DNA from: Candidatus Aminicenantota bacterium | Lineage (GTDB): Bacteria > Acidobacteriota > Aminicenantia > Aminicenantales > Aminicenantaceae | Direction: 5' to 3' | Assembly: GCA_030633795.1 (NCBI GenBank) | Contig: DAOWCB010000068.1 | Span: 1-7,284, forward strand | Length of the DNA stretch: 7,284 nt | In this document: positions 1 to 5,079 of the stretch, piece by piece | Numbering within the stretch: the first letter of the stretch is position 1 | How the letters are laid out: every line of letters starts with the position of its first letter | Notes under the pieces: model-generated | What the model was told of the DNA's origin: nothing | Databases searched by the model: none | Seen by the model: the letters and a program-made list of their open reading frames with translations, nothing else | Translations under genes and position numbers: made by a program

Positions 1-2097
1 AAAGCGGTATTCAAAAGGGTAGGTTGGTATCACTTGTTTCCAAGTCTTTTCGATAAATCCCAGGGAGTCAGATACTCCTTCCGGCGGGATACGGACGATC
101 ATGTAATTGAGATAATTGGGATTAACATTAATGGCCAAGGGTTCGATTTTGTTTTTGAGGGTCTGGTAATGAAAATTTTTCATAACACCGACGATCGTGC
201 CGTCTATACCCACATGGCTGAATCGTTCCCCTATAACAGAATCCTTGTTCATCAAACTGGCCACCTCTTCATTGACGATCCACGCTTTGGAAAGATCAGA
301 TGTGTACTCTTTGGAAAAACTTCGGCCATCGACCATATCGATCTTCAGAGTCTCGGTGAAATCAAAATCTACCGCATTGAATCCGATTAAGATCTGGAAC
401 TCCGGATCTTTGCCTTCCCACTGGGCTCCACCCGAATTGCTTCCGATATGTGTAGGCAGCTGGGAAGTCCCAGTGACATTCAGTACTTGTGGATTTTGAA
501 TCAACTCCTGTTTGAGGACATTGTAAGACTTTTTGGTGTCCGCTCTCAAAGGGATGTAAACCAGATGTTCTTTATCCCATCCCAAACGCATGTTTTTTAT
601 GTAATTCTGCTGTTGGTAAACAATGCCTGTTCCGATAATCAAAAGAATCGAAAGAGCGAATTGAACAACCACAAGGACTCTGCGGAACAGGGAACCACCT
701 GAACCTTTATACAGATTTCCTTTGAGAACTCTCGCTGGTTGGAAGGCGGATAAAAACATCGCGGGATAACTTCCGGCAACAAGTCCTGTAAACAACGTGA
801 TGCCCAACAATCCGATCAGAATGGTCTCGATGCCTGCTACACTCCAGGAAAGCTCTTTAGATGCCAGATTGCTGAATGCAGGCAGCAATAGCGTGACGAT
901 TCCCACGGCAAATATCAAGGCAATGAAAGCATACACAACCGATTCGCCATAAAATTGCCGCACAAGGTGTCCTTTCACTGCTCCCACCACTTTTCTCAAG
1001 CCAACTTCCTTTGCCCGGTTGGCTGACCGAGCTGTGGATAGATTCATGAAGTTGATGCAGGCAATCAAGAGAACGATAAAAGCGATAATAGAAAAAATAT
1101 ACACATACTGAATGGCTCCGGCACCCTTCTCGTATCCAAAAAATTGATGGAGATGGAGTCTCGTGAACGGCATAAGCCTTAAATCCGTACGGCTTTCAGG
1201 GAGTTTTGTCCGGATAAACCCGAATATCTTCTGATTCACATGTTCGGGAGGAGTGCCGTCCGGTAGTTGAACAAAAGTGTAAATAGAGTTGCTCCCAAAA
1301 TCCTCCTCTTGGGTTTGTCCCATTCTTTTTAGGATTTCGTAAGGAACTAGAAAATCGAACTGCAATTCGGTGTTATGCGGGATGTTTTCGAGGACTCCTG
1401 TTACTGTAAATTCATACTGGTTATTGAGTGTGATAACCTTTCCGATGGGCTCGTTTTCTCCAAAATATTTCTCAGCCAGATCCTCAGAGAGGACCACGGA
1501 AAAAGGTGAATCTAACGCTGTGTTTTTATCCCCCTTGACGAGAGGATAGGTAAACATTTTTAAAAAGGAAGGATCGACCGCCCTTCCGGAATCTTCAAAA
1601 AACGTGTGGTCCTCATATTTAAATAACAAACCTCTTGTCCAGACTACGCGGGTTGCATCGATGATTTCAGGAATTTCTGCCTTGAGGGCAGGACCGAGGG
1701 GATAGGGCGTGACATAAACATAAAAAATCCTCCCTGAGTAATGCTGATCCTCTTCAACACGGTACAGATTTGCCGCATTTTCGTGAAATTTGTCATAGCT
1801 CAATTCATCCAGAACCCAAATTGTGATGAGCAAACAGCAAGCCAGACCGATAGCGAGTCCCGCAATATTGATAAAAGAAAATCCTTTATGTCTCCTTATG
1901 TTCCTTAGAGCAACCTTTAGATAGTTTTTTATCATTTGAACACTCCAATAAATAGAATTTGAAAGAAAAAGAGGAATAAGTTTTACTATTTGTCCCCAAT
2001 ACCAAAGGGATGCGGCAGTTTCCCCTTTACCGTTCGCGATCTCTGCATAGACCTCACCAAAATCGCCTATGAGGGTGACCGGCCCACATGATTTCAT
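1..2097 (-). CDS. MacB/FtsX-type ABC transporter permease with truncated N-terminal prefix; C-terminus beyond window
   Basis: Inner-membrane permease of the MacB/FtsX family, whose members couple cytoplasmic ATP hydrolysis to movements of a large periplasmic domain. I translated the frame by hand; it is open to the left edge. Numbered from the ATG at 1935, it begins MIKNYLKVALRNIRRHKGF, followed by a membrane segment (about 21-42), a MacB-like periplasmic domain (about 43-275), an FtsX core with membrane segments near 276-298, 333-355 and 370-392, a further segment near 420-440 opening a second half, and a second periplasmic domain. The last FtsX core is off the window; relatives run to about 800 residues. 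Two starts are possible. ATG 1935 has a good Shine-Dalgarno (GGAG, 7-base spacing). ATG 2097 has AGGA only 3 bases away but adds 54 residues resembling the family's prefix domain (LIGDFGEVY, then SLWYWGQIVK and SIYWS). An in-frame stop at 2116-2118 limits any longer start. The family call is firm; substrate and start are not. Confidence 0.88.
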   Translation of the reverse strand, partial: MKSCGPVTLIGDFGEVYAEIANGKGETAASLWYWGQIVKLIPLFLSNSIYWSVQMIKNYLKVALRNIRRHKGFSFINIAGLAIGLACCLLITIWVLDELSYDKFHENAANLYRVEEDQHYSGRIFYVYVTPYPLGPALKAEIPEIIDATRVVWTRGLLFKYEDHTFFEDSGRAVDPSFLKMFTYPLVKGDKNTALDSPFSVVLSEDLAEKYFGENEPIGKVITLNNQYEFTVTGVLENIPHNTELQFDFLVPYEILKRMGQTQEEDFGSNSIYTFVQLPDGTPPEHVNQKIFGFIRTKLPESRTDLRLMPFTRLHLHQFFGYEKGAGAIQYVYIFSIIAFIVLLIACINFMNLSTARSANRAKEVGLRKVVGAVKGHLVRQFYGESVVYAFIALIFAVGIVTLLLPAFSNLASKELSWSVAGIETILIGLLGITLFTGLVAGSYPAMFLSAFQPARVLKGNLYKGSGGSLFRRVLVVVQFALSILLIIGTGIVYQQQNYIKNMRLGWDKEHLVYIPLRADTKKSYNVLKQELIQNPQVLNVTGTSQLPTHIGSNSGGAQWEGKDPEFQILIGFNAVDFDFTETLKIDMVDGRSFSKEYTSDLSKAWIVNEEVASLMNKDSVIGERFSHVGIDGTIVGVMKNFHYQTLKNKIEPLAINVNPNYLNYMIVRIPPEGVSDSLGFIEKTWKQVIPTYPFEYRF
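1943..1946 (-). promoter_or_regulatory. Shine-Dalgarno GGAG serving the internal permease start at 1935
   Basis: The minus strand reads GGAG, seven bases, then ATG at 1935. This is better placed than the AGGA before the upstream ATG at 2097. It lets the permease be translated without its damaged prefix, although the GG of the motif also lies in the conserved Trp codon of the prefix reading frame. Confidence 0.45.
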
Positions 2098-2257
2098 TGA
2101 TCCTTTTGATCTCACTCAAAGCTTGGATACCTCTATCAGCAAGATTGTAATATCTTTTGCTCAATCCCTTTCTCTCTAGTGTGGCCTCGCCAATATAGGC
2201 TGTGAGGTAGCCCTTTTTTGCCAACCTGTCCAATGGAAAATAGACCCTGTATATTCT
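2054..2257 (-). pseudogene. PadR-family transcriptional regulator remnant, N-terminus lost
   Basis: The minus-strand frame encodes 67 residues containing VYFPLDRLAKKGYLTAY, ERKGLSKRYYNLADRGIQA and LSEIKRINEIMW. These match the C-terminal half of the PadR winged helix: the recognition-helix end (typically AIYxPLxRLExKGY), the beta wing (ExxGxxKxYYxLTxxG) and the trailing helix. An in-frame TGA at 2258-2260 lies directly upstream. There is no start codon near the fragment's beginning, and roughly the first 40 residues of a normal PadR of about 110 are missing. The frame ends at a TGA (2054-2056) inside the prefix coding region of the permease, in a different frame. PadR genes often sit just before permeases of this family, so this looks like the old regulator of the permease, now non-functional. 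The homology is recognised from motifs, not from a database search. Confidence 0.7.
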
Positions 2258-2274
2258 TCATATTAGAATACGCA

Positions 2275-2301
2275 AAATAAGCAAAAAAGGTTGCCTTATT
2301 T
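2275..2301. other. AT-rich hairpin between the small ORF and the PadR remnant
   Basis: AAATAAG (2275-2281) plus CAA pairs with TTG and CTTATTT (2295-2301), leaving a six-base loop and one bulged C. The plus-strand copy is followed by T-rich sequence (runs of five and six T); the minus-strand copy is followed only by a short T stretch. It could act as a weak terminator, but no gene clearly ends here, so no role is assigned. Confidence 0.3.
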
Positions 2302-2343
2302 CTAATTTTTAGGATTTTTTAATCGTTCTTCGAGGGTAACAAT

Positions 2344-2370
2344 ACAGGGACGTTCCACAGGGGGGGACAC
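2344..2370. repeat. G-rich imperfect tandem ACAGGG motif with a run of seven G
   Basis: Two adjacent imperfect copies, ACAGGGACGTTCC and ACAGGGGGGGACACTC, lie in otherwise AT-rich, non-coding sequence. The minus strand reads GTGTCCCC and GGAACGTCCC. Such words resemble dispersed REP-like repeats associated with IS200-type (RAYT) transposases in some metagenomic genomes, but only one locus is visible here, so a repeat family cannot be shown. Confidence 0.25.
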
Positions 2371-2407
2371 TCTATAATTTATTTTTACTAAGAAACTAGT
2401 ATAGAAC

Positions 2408-2629
2408 TTATGCTTTTTGTTTGACCTTGAAAAGAACAGTACCGAGATATCCACCATCGTTGATCTCTGCAATGTACAAACCAGGCTGAAAATGGGCACG
2501 TCTCCTGAGCATGGGCTCAGACAGTCTATCTAAAAGTGCACCAGCTTCCCAATCTTTATTGTTGCTGTCGCTTAATAAAATCGGAGCGCTCTTTTCAACC
2601 AACTTCTTTAGTATGTCTCTTAGGCTCAT
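2408..2629 (-). CDS. Hypothetical small protein, 73 aa
   Basis: I do not recognise this protein. It begins MSLRDILKKLVEKSAPILL, continues through a charged middle (WEAGALLDRLSEPMLRRRAH) and ends in a probably beta-rich tail (FQPGLYIAEI, NDGGYLGTVLFKV). It has no signal peptide, membrane segment or metal-binding cluster, so it is probably cytoplasmic. I chose the ATG at 2629 because GAGG lies five bases upstream; the frame can extend to a TTG at 2647, but that start has no comparable ribosome-binding site. It lies between the ATPase and the PadR remnant on the same strand, about 150 bases after the ATPase stop. It may be an insertion into the export cluster rather than a transport component. 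The good ribosome-binding site and clean frame support a real gene, but only moderately. Confidence 0.5.
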   Translation of the reverse strand: MSLRDILKKLVEKSAPILLSDSNNKDWEAGALLDRLSEPMLRRRAHFQPGLYIAEINDGGYLGTVLFKVKQKA

Positions 2630-2688
2630 GTTTGCCTCGCTTTTCAAAAAATGCCTCTACTTATATTAGACGAAATCTTTAACCATTT

Positions 2689-2702
2689 GGTTACAGAAAT
2701 CT
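2689..2702. promoter_or_regulatory. Short dyad TAACCA-TT-TGGTTA upstream of the small ORF
   Basis: This perfect six-base-arm inverted repeat with a two-base centre lies about 60 bases upstream of the 73-residue ORF, in AT-rich sequence with no gene. AAGATTTC is repeated on either side of it on the minus strand. The position would suit an operator, but no convincing -35/-10 pair was found, so the role is open. Confidence 0.25.
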
Positions 2703-2750
2703 TAAAATAAATCAAGATTATTCCTACTTATCAGGAGTAAGACTTATCTC

Positions 2751-2771
2751 TTAGACCAATGATTGGTCCAA
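2751..2771 (-). terminator. Inverted repeat just after the ABC ATPase stop, possible weak terminator or attenuator
   Basis: TTAGACCAAT, one base, then ATTGGTCCAA forms a near-perfect dyad. As minus-strand RNA it folds into a nine-pair stem with a three-base loop (one G-U pair), starting about seven bases after the ATPase stop codon. No U-tract follows, so it is not a canonical intrinsic terminator. It may reduce read-through from the adaptor-ATPase unit into the small ORF and permease, or stabilise the upstream message. Confidence 0.35.
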
Positions 2772-2777
2772 GAGGGT

Positions 2778-3467
2778 TTAAATTTTGAATTCTTCCTTGA
2801 TGTTTTCCGAGACGATATGCCCATCGAACAGGTGAATCGTACGGTGGCTGTATTCAGCATAGGCCGGAGAGTGCGTTACCATGACGACTGTGGTTCCTGC
2901 TTCATGCAGTTCCCCGACGATCCGCATCACTTCCTCACCGTGCGCAGAATCAAGATTACCCGTAGGCTCGTCTGCCAGGATCAATTTCGGCCGTGCAACG
3001 ATAGCTCTGGCCACGGCGACTCTCTGCTGCTGACCTCCGGATAATTGCTGGGGAAAATGATTCTTCCTGGCCATGATCTCCATCTTCTCTAAAACTTCTG
3101 TCACTCTTTTTTTCCGTTCAGCTGAAGAATAACCCAGGTAGAGCAACGGAAGTTCAGCATTCTCATACACGGTTAGTTCATCGATGAGATTAAAGCTCTG
3201 AAAAACAAATCCGATGTTGTTTTTACGAAGATTCGCTCGCTGTCTCTCAGAATAACCGCCGATCTCTTCACCCATAAAGAGATAATTTCCCTCAGAGGGC
3301 TTGTCGATCATACCGAGCACATTGAGCAAAGTGGACTTTCCGCACCCAGATGGTCCCATGATGGCTACGTACTCCCCTTCCTTGATTTCAAGGTTCACGT
3401 TGTTCAGCGCCGTTGTTTCCACATCTTCTGTTCTGTAGATTTTTTTCAAGTCTTTAGTTTTAATCAA
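2778..3467 (-). CDS. ABC transporter ATP-binding protein, MacB/LolD type
   Basis: Cytoplasmic ATPase of 229 residues that would power the MacB/FtsX-type permease. All catalytic motifs are present: Walker A GPSGCGKST (38-46), Q-loop Gln90 in FVFQSFNLI, signature LSGGQQQR (142-149), Walker B LILADEP with Glu167, D-loop NLD (171-173) and switch His199 in VTHS. Length, the early ALNNVNLEI strand and the FNLIDELTVYENAELPL segment fit the LolD/MacB/FtsE branch. The start codon is TTG, supported by GGAGG five bases upstream, with no in-frame ATG at a better position. It lies 70 bases downstream of the adaptor on the same strand, with no terminator between, so the two are probably co-transcribed from the sigma54 promoter upstream of the adaptor. 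Family assignment is secure; the exported substrate is unknown. Confidence 0.95.
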   Translation of the reverse strand: MIKTKDLKKIYRTEDVETTALNNVNLEIKEGEYVAIMGPSGCGKSTLLNVLGMIDKPSEGNYLFMGEEIGGYSERQRANLRKNNIGFVFQSFNLIDELTVYENAELPLLYLGYSSAERKKRVTEVLEKMEIMARKNHFPQQLSGGQQQRVAVARAIVARPKLILADEPTGNLDSAHGEEVMRIVGELHEAGTTVVMVTHSPAYAEYSHRTIHLFDGHIVSENIKEEFKI

Positions 3468-3472
3468 ATTTT

Positions 3473-3477
3473 CCTCC
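3473..3477 (-). promoter_or_regulatory. Strong Shine-Dalgarno GGAGG fixing the TTG start of the ATPase
   Basis: The minus strand reads GGAGG, five bases (AAAAT), then TTG at 3467. The strong, well-spaced site is the reason for accepting a non-ATG start for the ATP-binding protein. Confidence 0.75.
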
Positions 3478-3537
3478 GAAAAAAGTCTTTACTATACACG
3501 TTCTCTTTATTTAAGACGTAATATACACACTTTTAGT

Positions 3538-4791
3538 TTACTTTAAAACCAATCTGTCCATGTTTCCGAAGCTCTCGTAGGAGGATGTGATAACTTTTGT
3601 GCCTGGTTCCAGTCCTTCGAGCACTTCAAAAAAATCAGGATTTTGCCGTCCTAGTCTTATCCTTCTCTTTATCGCTATATCTCCAGATGGCTCCATAACA
3701 TAGGCCCAATTCCCTCCGGTTGTCTGGGAAAATCCTCCCCTTGCTAACAGGATCGCTTCTGAGATGTCTCCCAGTTCCAATCGGATGTGATACGTTTGTC
3801 CAGCCGTAATGCCATCAGGTGTTTCTTCCAAGAACTCCATGTCGACTAAGAACCGGCCATCCACAACCGTTGGATATTTCTTTTGGACGACGATGCCGTA
3901 ATGTTTTCCTGCGAATTCGAAATCTCCCTTTCTTCCCATTTCTACACGCGCGATGTAGTGCTCATCGATCCCGGCTCTTATCCTGTATCCTGACAATGTG
4001 TCTATCTGTCCCAAGTCTTGCCCGGCCAGTTTGGATTGCCCGATTTCTGCTTCCAGAGATGTCAGATAACCGGAAACAGGCGCCTTGATGGTCATATTCT
4101 CAAGCCTCGATCTTATGATCTCCATGTTGCTCTGCATGCGAGTGACCTGCCCCTCTAAAGCCTCGACTTGTCTTTGACGGAACTCTAGATCCTTCTTCTG
4201 GCTCTCGACAGTCAATTCCTTATTTTTCATCAGATAATCATATTGGTCTTTTGCTAACTCGTATTCATGTTGTGCGATCAAATCGTCCTTTATCAACTCC
4301 TGGTAGCGTACATAAACCCGTTTCTGCTGCTGAAGGCTATTTTCCACAAGAGCAAGCTGTTGATTCAAATTAAGCCGGACACGTTCCATGTCCAGACGGG
4401 TGTTGCGAAGATTGTTGATCTGCTGGAACAATTCCGCTTCTCTCCACATCAAGTTGATTAAAAGATTGGTGTTGGCCAGCTTCAAAATCGGGTCTCCCTT
4501 TTCTACCATGGTTCCAGCTCTGAGATAAATTTCTTCCACTGTTCCCCCTTCGACTGCCGTTAAATAGTGGTAATACGGGAGAACATTTCCCATGACCGGA
4601 ATAAACTCCTGAAAGGGACCTCGGGTTACCTCAGATACAGTGAGGCGTTCTGCTTTTACATTAAGAGAGGACTTGCTCATTCCAAAAACGAAAATATATA
4701 TAACAAAGGCAATAAATAGCCCCGATCCTGCAAACGTAGCAATTTTTTTTGGAGGCCATTTCTTTTTTTCGATCTGTTTGTCCATTCCCAT
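3538..4791 (-). CDS. HlyD/MacA-family periplasmic adaptor (membrane fusion protein)
   Basis: Adaptor of 417 residues, anchored in the inner membrane, expected to link the MacB-like permease to an outer-membrane channel. In order: a lysine-rich cytoplasmic tail, a single membrane segment (about 17-37), the first half of a lipoyl domain (about 81-107, EGGTVEEIYLRAG and VEKGDPILKL), a long Gln/Glu/Arg-rich coiled-coil hairpin (about 108-232), the second lipoyl half (about 234-264, IKAPVSGYLTSLEAEIG), a beta-barrel, and a C-terminal membrane-proximal domain (EGLEPGTKVI). The frame is open for 43 more codons to an ATG at 4920. I chose ATG 4791 because AAGGAG lies seven bases upstream, while the longer start has no ribosome-binding site and the extra stretch contains a full sigma54 promoter and part of the enhancer. 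It is the first gene of the minus-strand export unit. No cognate outer-membrane factor is in the window. Confidence 0.92.
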   Translation of the reverse strand: MGMDKQIEKKKWPPKKIATFAGSGLFIAFVIYIFVFGMSKSSLNVKAERLTVSEVTRGPFQEFIPVMGNVLPYYHYLTAVEGGTVEEIYLRAGTMVEKGDPILKLANTNLLINLMWREAELFQQINNLRNTRLDMERVRLNLNQQLALVENSLQQQKRVYVRYQELIKDDLIAQHEYELAKDQYDYLMKNKELTVESQKKDLEFRQRQVEALEGQVTRMQSNMEIIRSRLENMTIKAPVSGYLTSLEAEIGQSKLAGQDLGQIDTLSGYRIRAGIDEHYIARVEMGRKGDFEFAGKHYGIVVQKKYPTVVDGRFLVDMEFLEETPDGITAGQTYHIRLELGDISEAILLARGGFSQTTGGNWAYVMEPSGDIAIKRRIRLGRQNPDFFEVLEGLEPGTKVITSSYESFGNMDRLVLK

Positions 4792-4798
4792 TTGAGGT

Positions 4799-4804
4799 CT
4801 CCTT
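4799..4804 (-). promoter_or_regulatory. Shine-Dalgarno AAGGAG fixing the adaptor start at 4791
   Basis: AAGGAG with seven-base spacing to ATG 4791 on the minus strand. It lies about 23 bases downstream of the transcription start predicted from the sigma54 element, so it would be on the message, whereas the upstream ATG at 4920 would not. Confidence 0.75.
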
Positions 4805-4837
4805 ATTCGATTGGGCTGTTCATCAGGTTTTCCCTTC

Positions 4838-4853
4838 TGCAATAATTGTGCCA
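4838..4853 (-). promoter_or_regulatory. Sigma54 (RpoN) -24/-12 promoter for the export operon
   Basis: The minus strand reads TGGCAC-AATTA-TTGCA, a complete match to the sigma54 consensus TGGCAC-N5-TTGCA with exact spacing between the invariant GG and GC. The predicted transcription start is near 4827, giving a leader of about 36 bases before the adaptor ATG at 4791. The dyads at 4907-4946 would lie about 90-110 bp upstream, suitable for an enhancer-binding activator, and a sigma54 activator is encoded divergently next door. Confidence 0.85.
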
Positions 4854-4906
4854 GCCTCACAAACCTAGAGGAGAAATTCTGACAGCAGCCCAAATCCTTA
4901 AAAAAA

Positions 4907-4925
4907 GTGTTCGATTGCATAACAC
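4907..4925. promoter_or_regulatory. Putative enhancer dyad A
   Basis: GTGTT-N9-AACAC dyad whose left part reads TGTTCG, like the neighbouring dyad B. Its centre is about 21.5 bp (two helical turns) from that of dyad B, so both would lie on the same face of the helix. Assignment as a binding site for the adjacent NtrC-type regulator is inferred from symmetry and location. Confidence 0.5.
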
Positions 4926-4928
4926 AGC

Positions 4929-4946
4929 CTGTTCATAATCGAACAG
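4929..4946. promoter_or_regulatory. Putative enhancer dyad B (CTGTTC-N6-GAACAG)
   Basis: A perfect inverted repeat with six-base arms. Its centre is about 110 bp upstream of the predicted start of the leftward sigma54 promoter and about 101 bp upstream of the rightward one. This is the usual distance for activator sites of NtrC-family proteins, whose Fis-type C-terminal helix-turn-helix binds dyads as a dimer. A 12-bp AT palindrome (ATATTATAATAT) follows at 4949-4960 and may help DNA bending. Confidence 0.6.
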
Positions 4947-5012
4947 TTATATTATAATATGGATAGATTCAGAAAGCTATGGGAAGTCTGAGAAATACTG
5001 AGGTCACATGAA

Positions 5013-5028
5013 CGGCACATATCTTGCA
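5013..5028 (+). promoter_or_regulatory. Sigma54 (RpoN) -24/-12 promoter for the regulator-kinase operon
   Basis: The plus strand reads CGGCAC-ATATC-TTGCA. It matches TGGCAC-N5-TTGCA except for the first T and keeps the invariant GG and GC at correct spacing. The predicted transcription start is near 5039, about 40 bases before the regulator ATG. A sigma54 activator transcribed from a sigma54 promoter implies positive autoregulation. Confidence 0.75.
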
Positions 5029-5079
5029 ACTCTTTCTCTAAACAGATCAATATGAATCTAGCAATACGGAGAATATAAT

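Noticed and set aside
34..702. Three overlapping plus-strand ORFs at the left edge.
   Set aside because: They lie antisense within the continuous permease reading frame, which translates cleanly with family motifs; the plus-strand products show no recognisable domain.
2280..2296. Minus-strand AGGCAAC...TTGC resembling a third sigma54 promoter before the PadR remnant and permease.
   Set aside because: The distance between the GG and GC elements is one base too long and GGCAC reads GGCAA; sigma54 spacing is strict.
2302..2499. A 65-residue minus-strand ORF overlapping the small hypothetical gene and running through the G-rich repeat.
   Set aside because: It has no good ribosome-binding site, low-complexity composition, and overlaps the better-supported 73-residue frame.
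2763..3044. Plus-strand ORF opposite the ABC ATPase.
   Set aside because: It is antisense to the conserved signature and Walker B region; nothing in it resembles a protein family.
4949..4960. Palindromic ATATTATAATAT containing TATAAT, a possible sigma70 -10 in either direction.
   Set aside because: No acceptable -35 hexamer lies 16-18 bases upstream on either strand (TGTTCA is the nearest on plus), and sigma54 elements explain both genes better.
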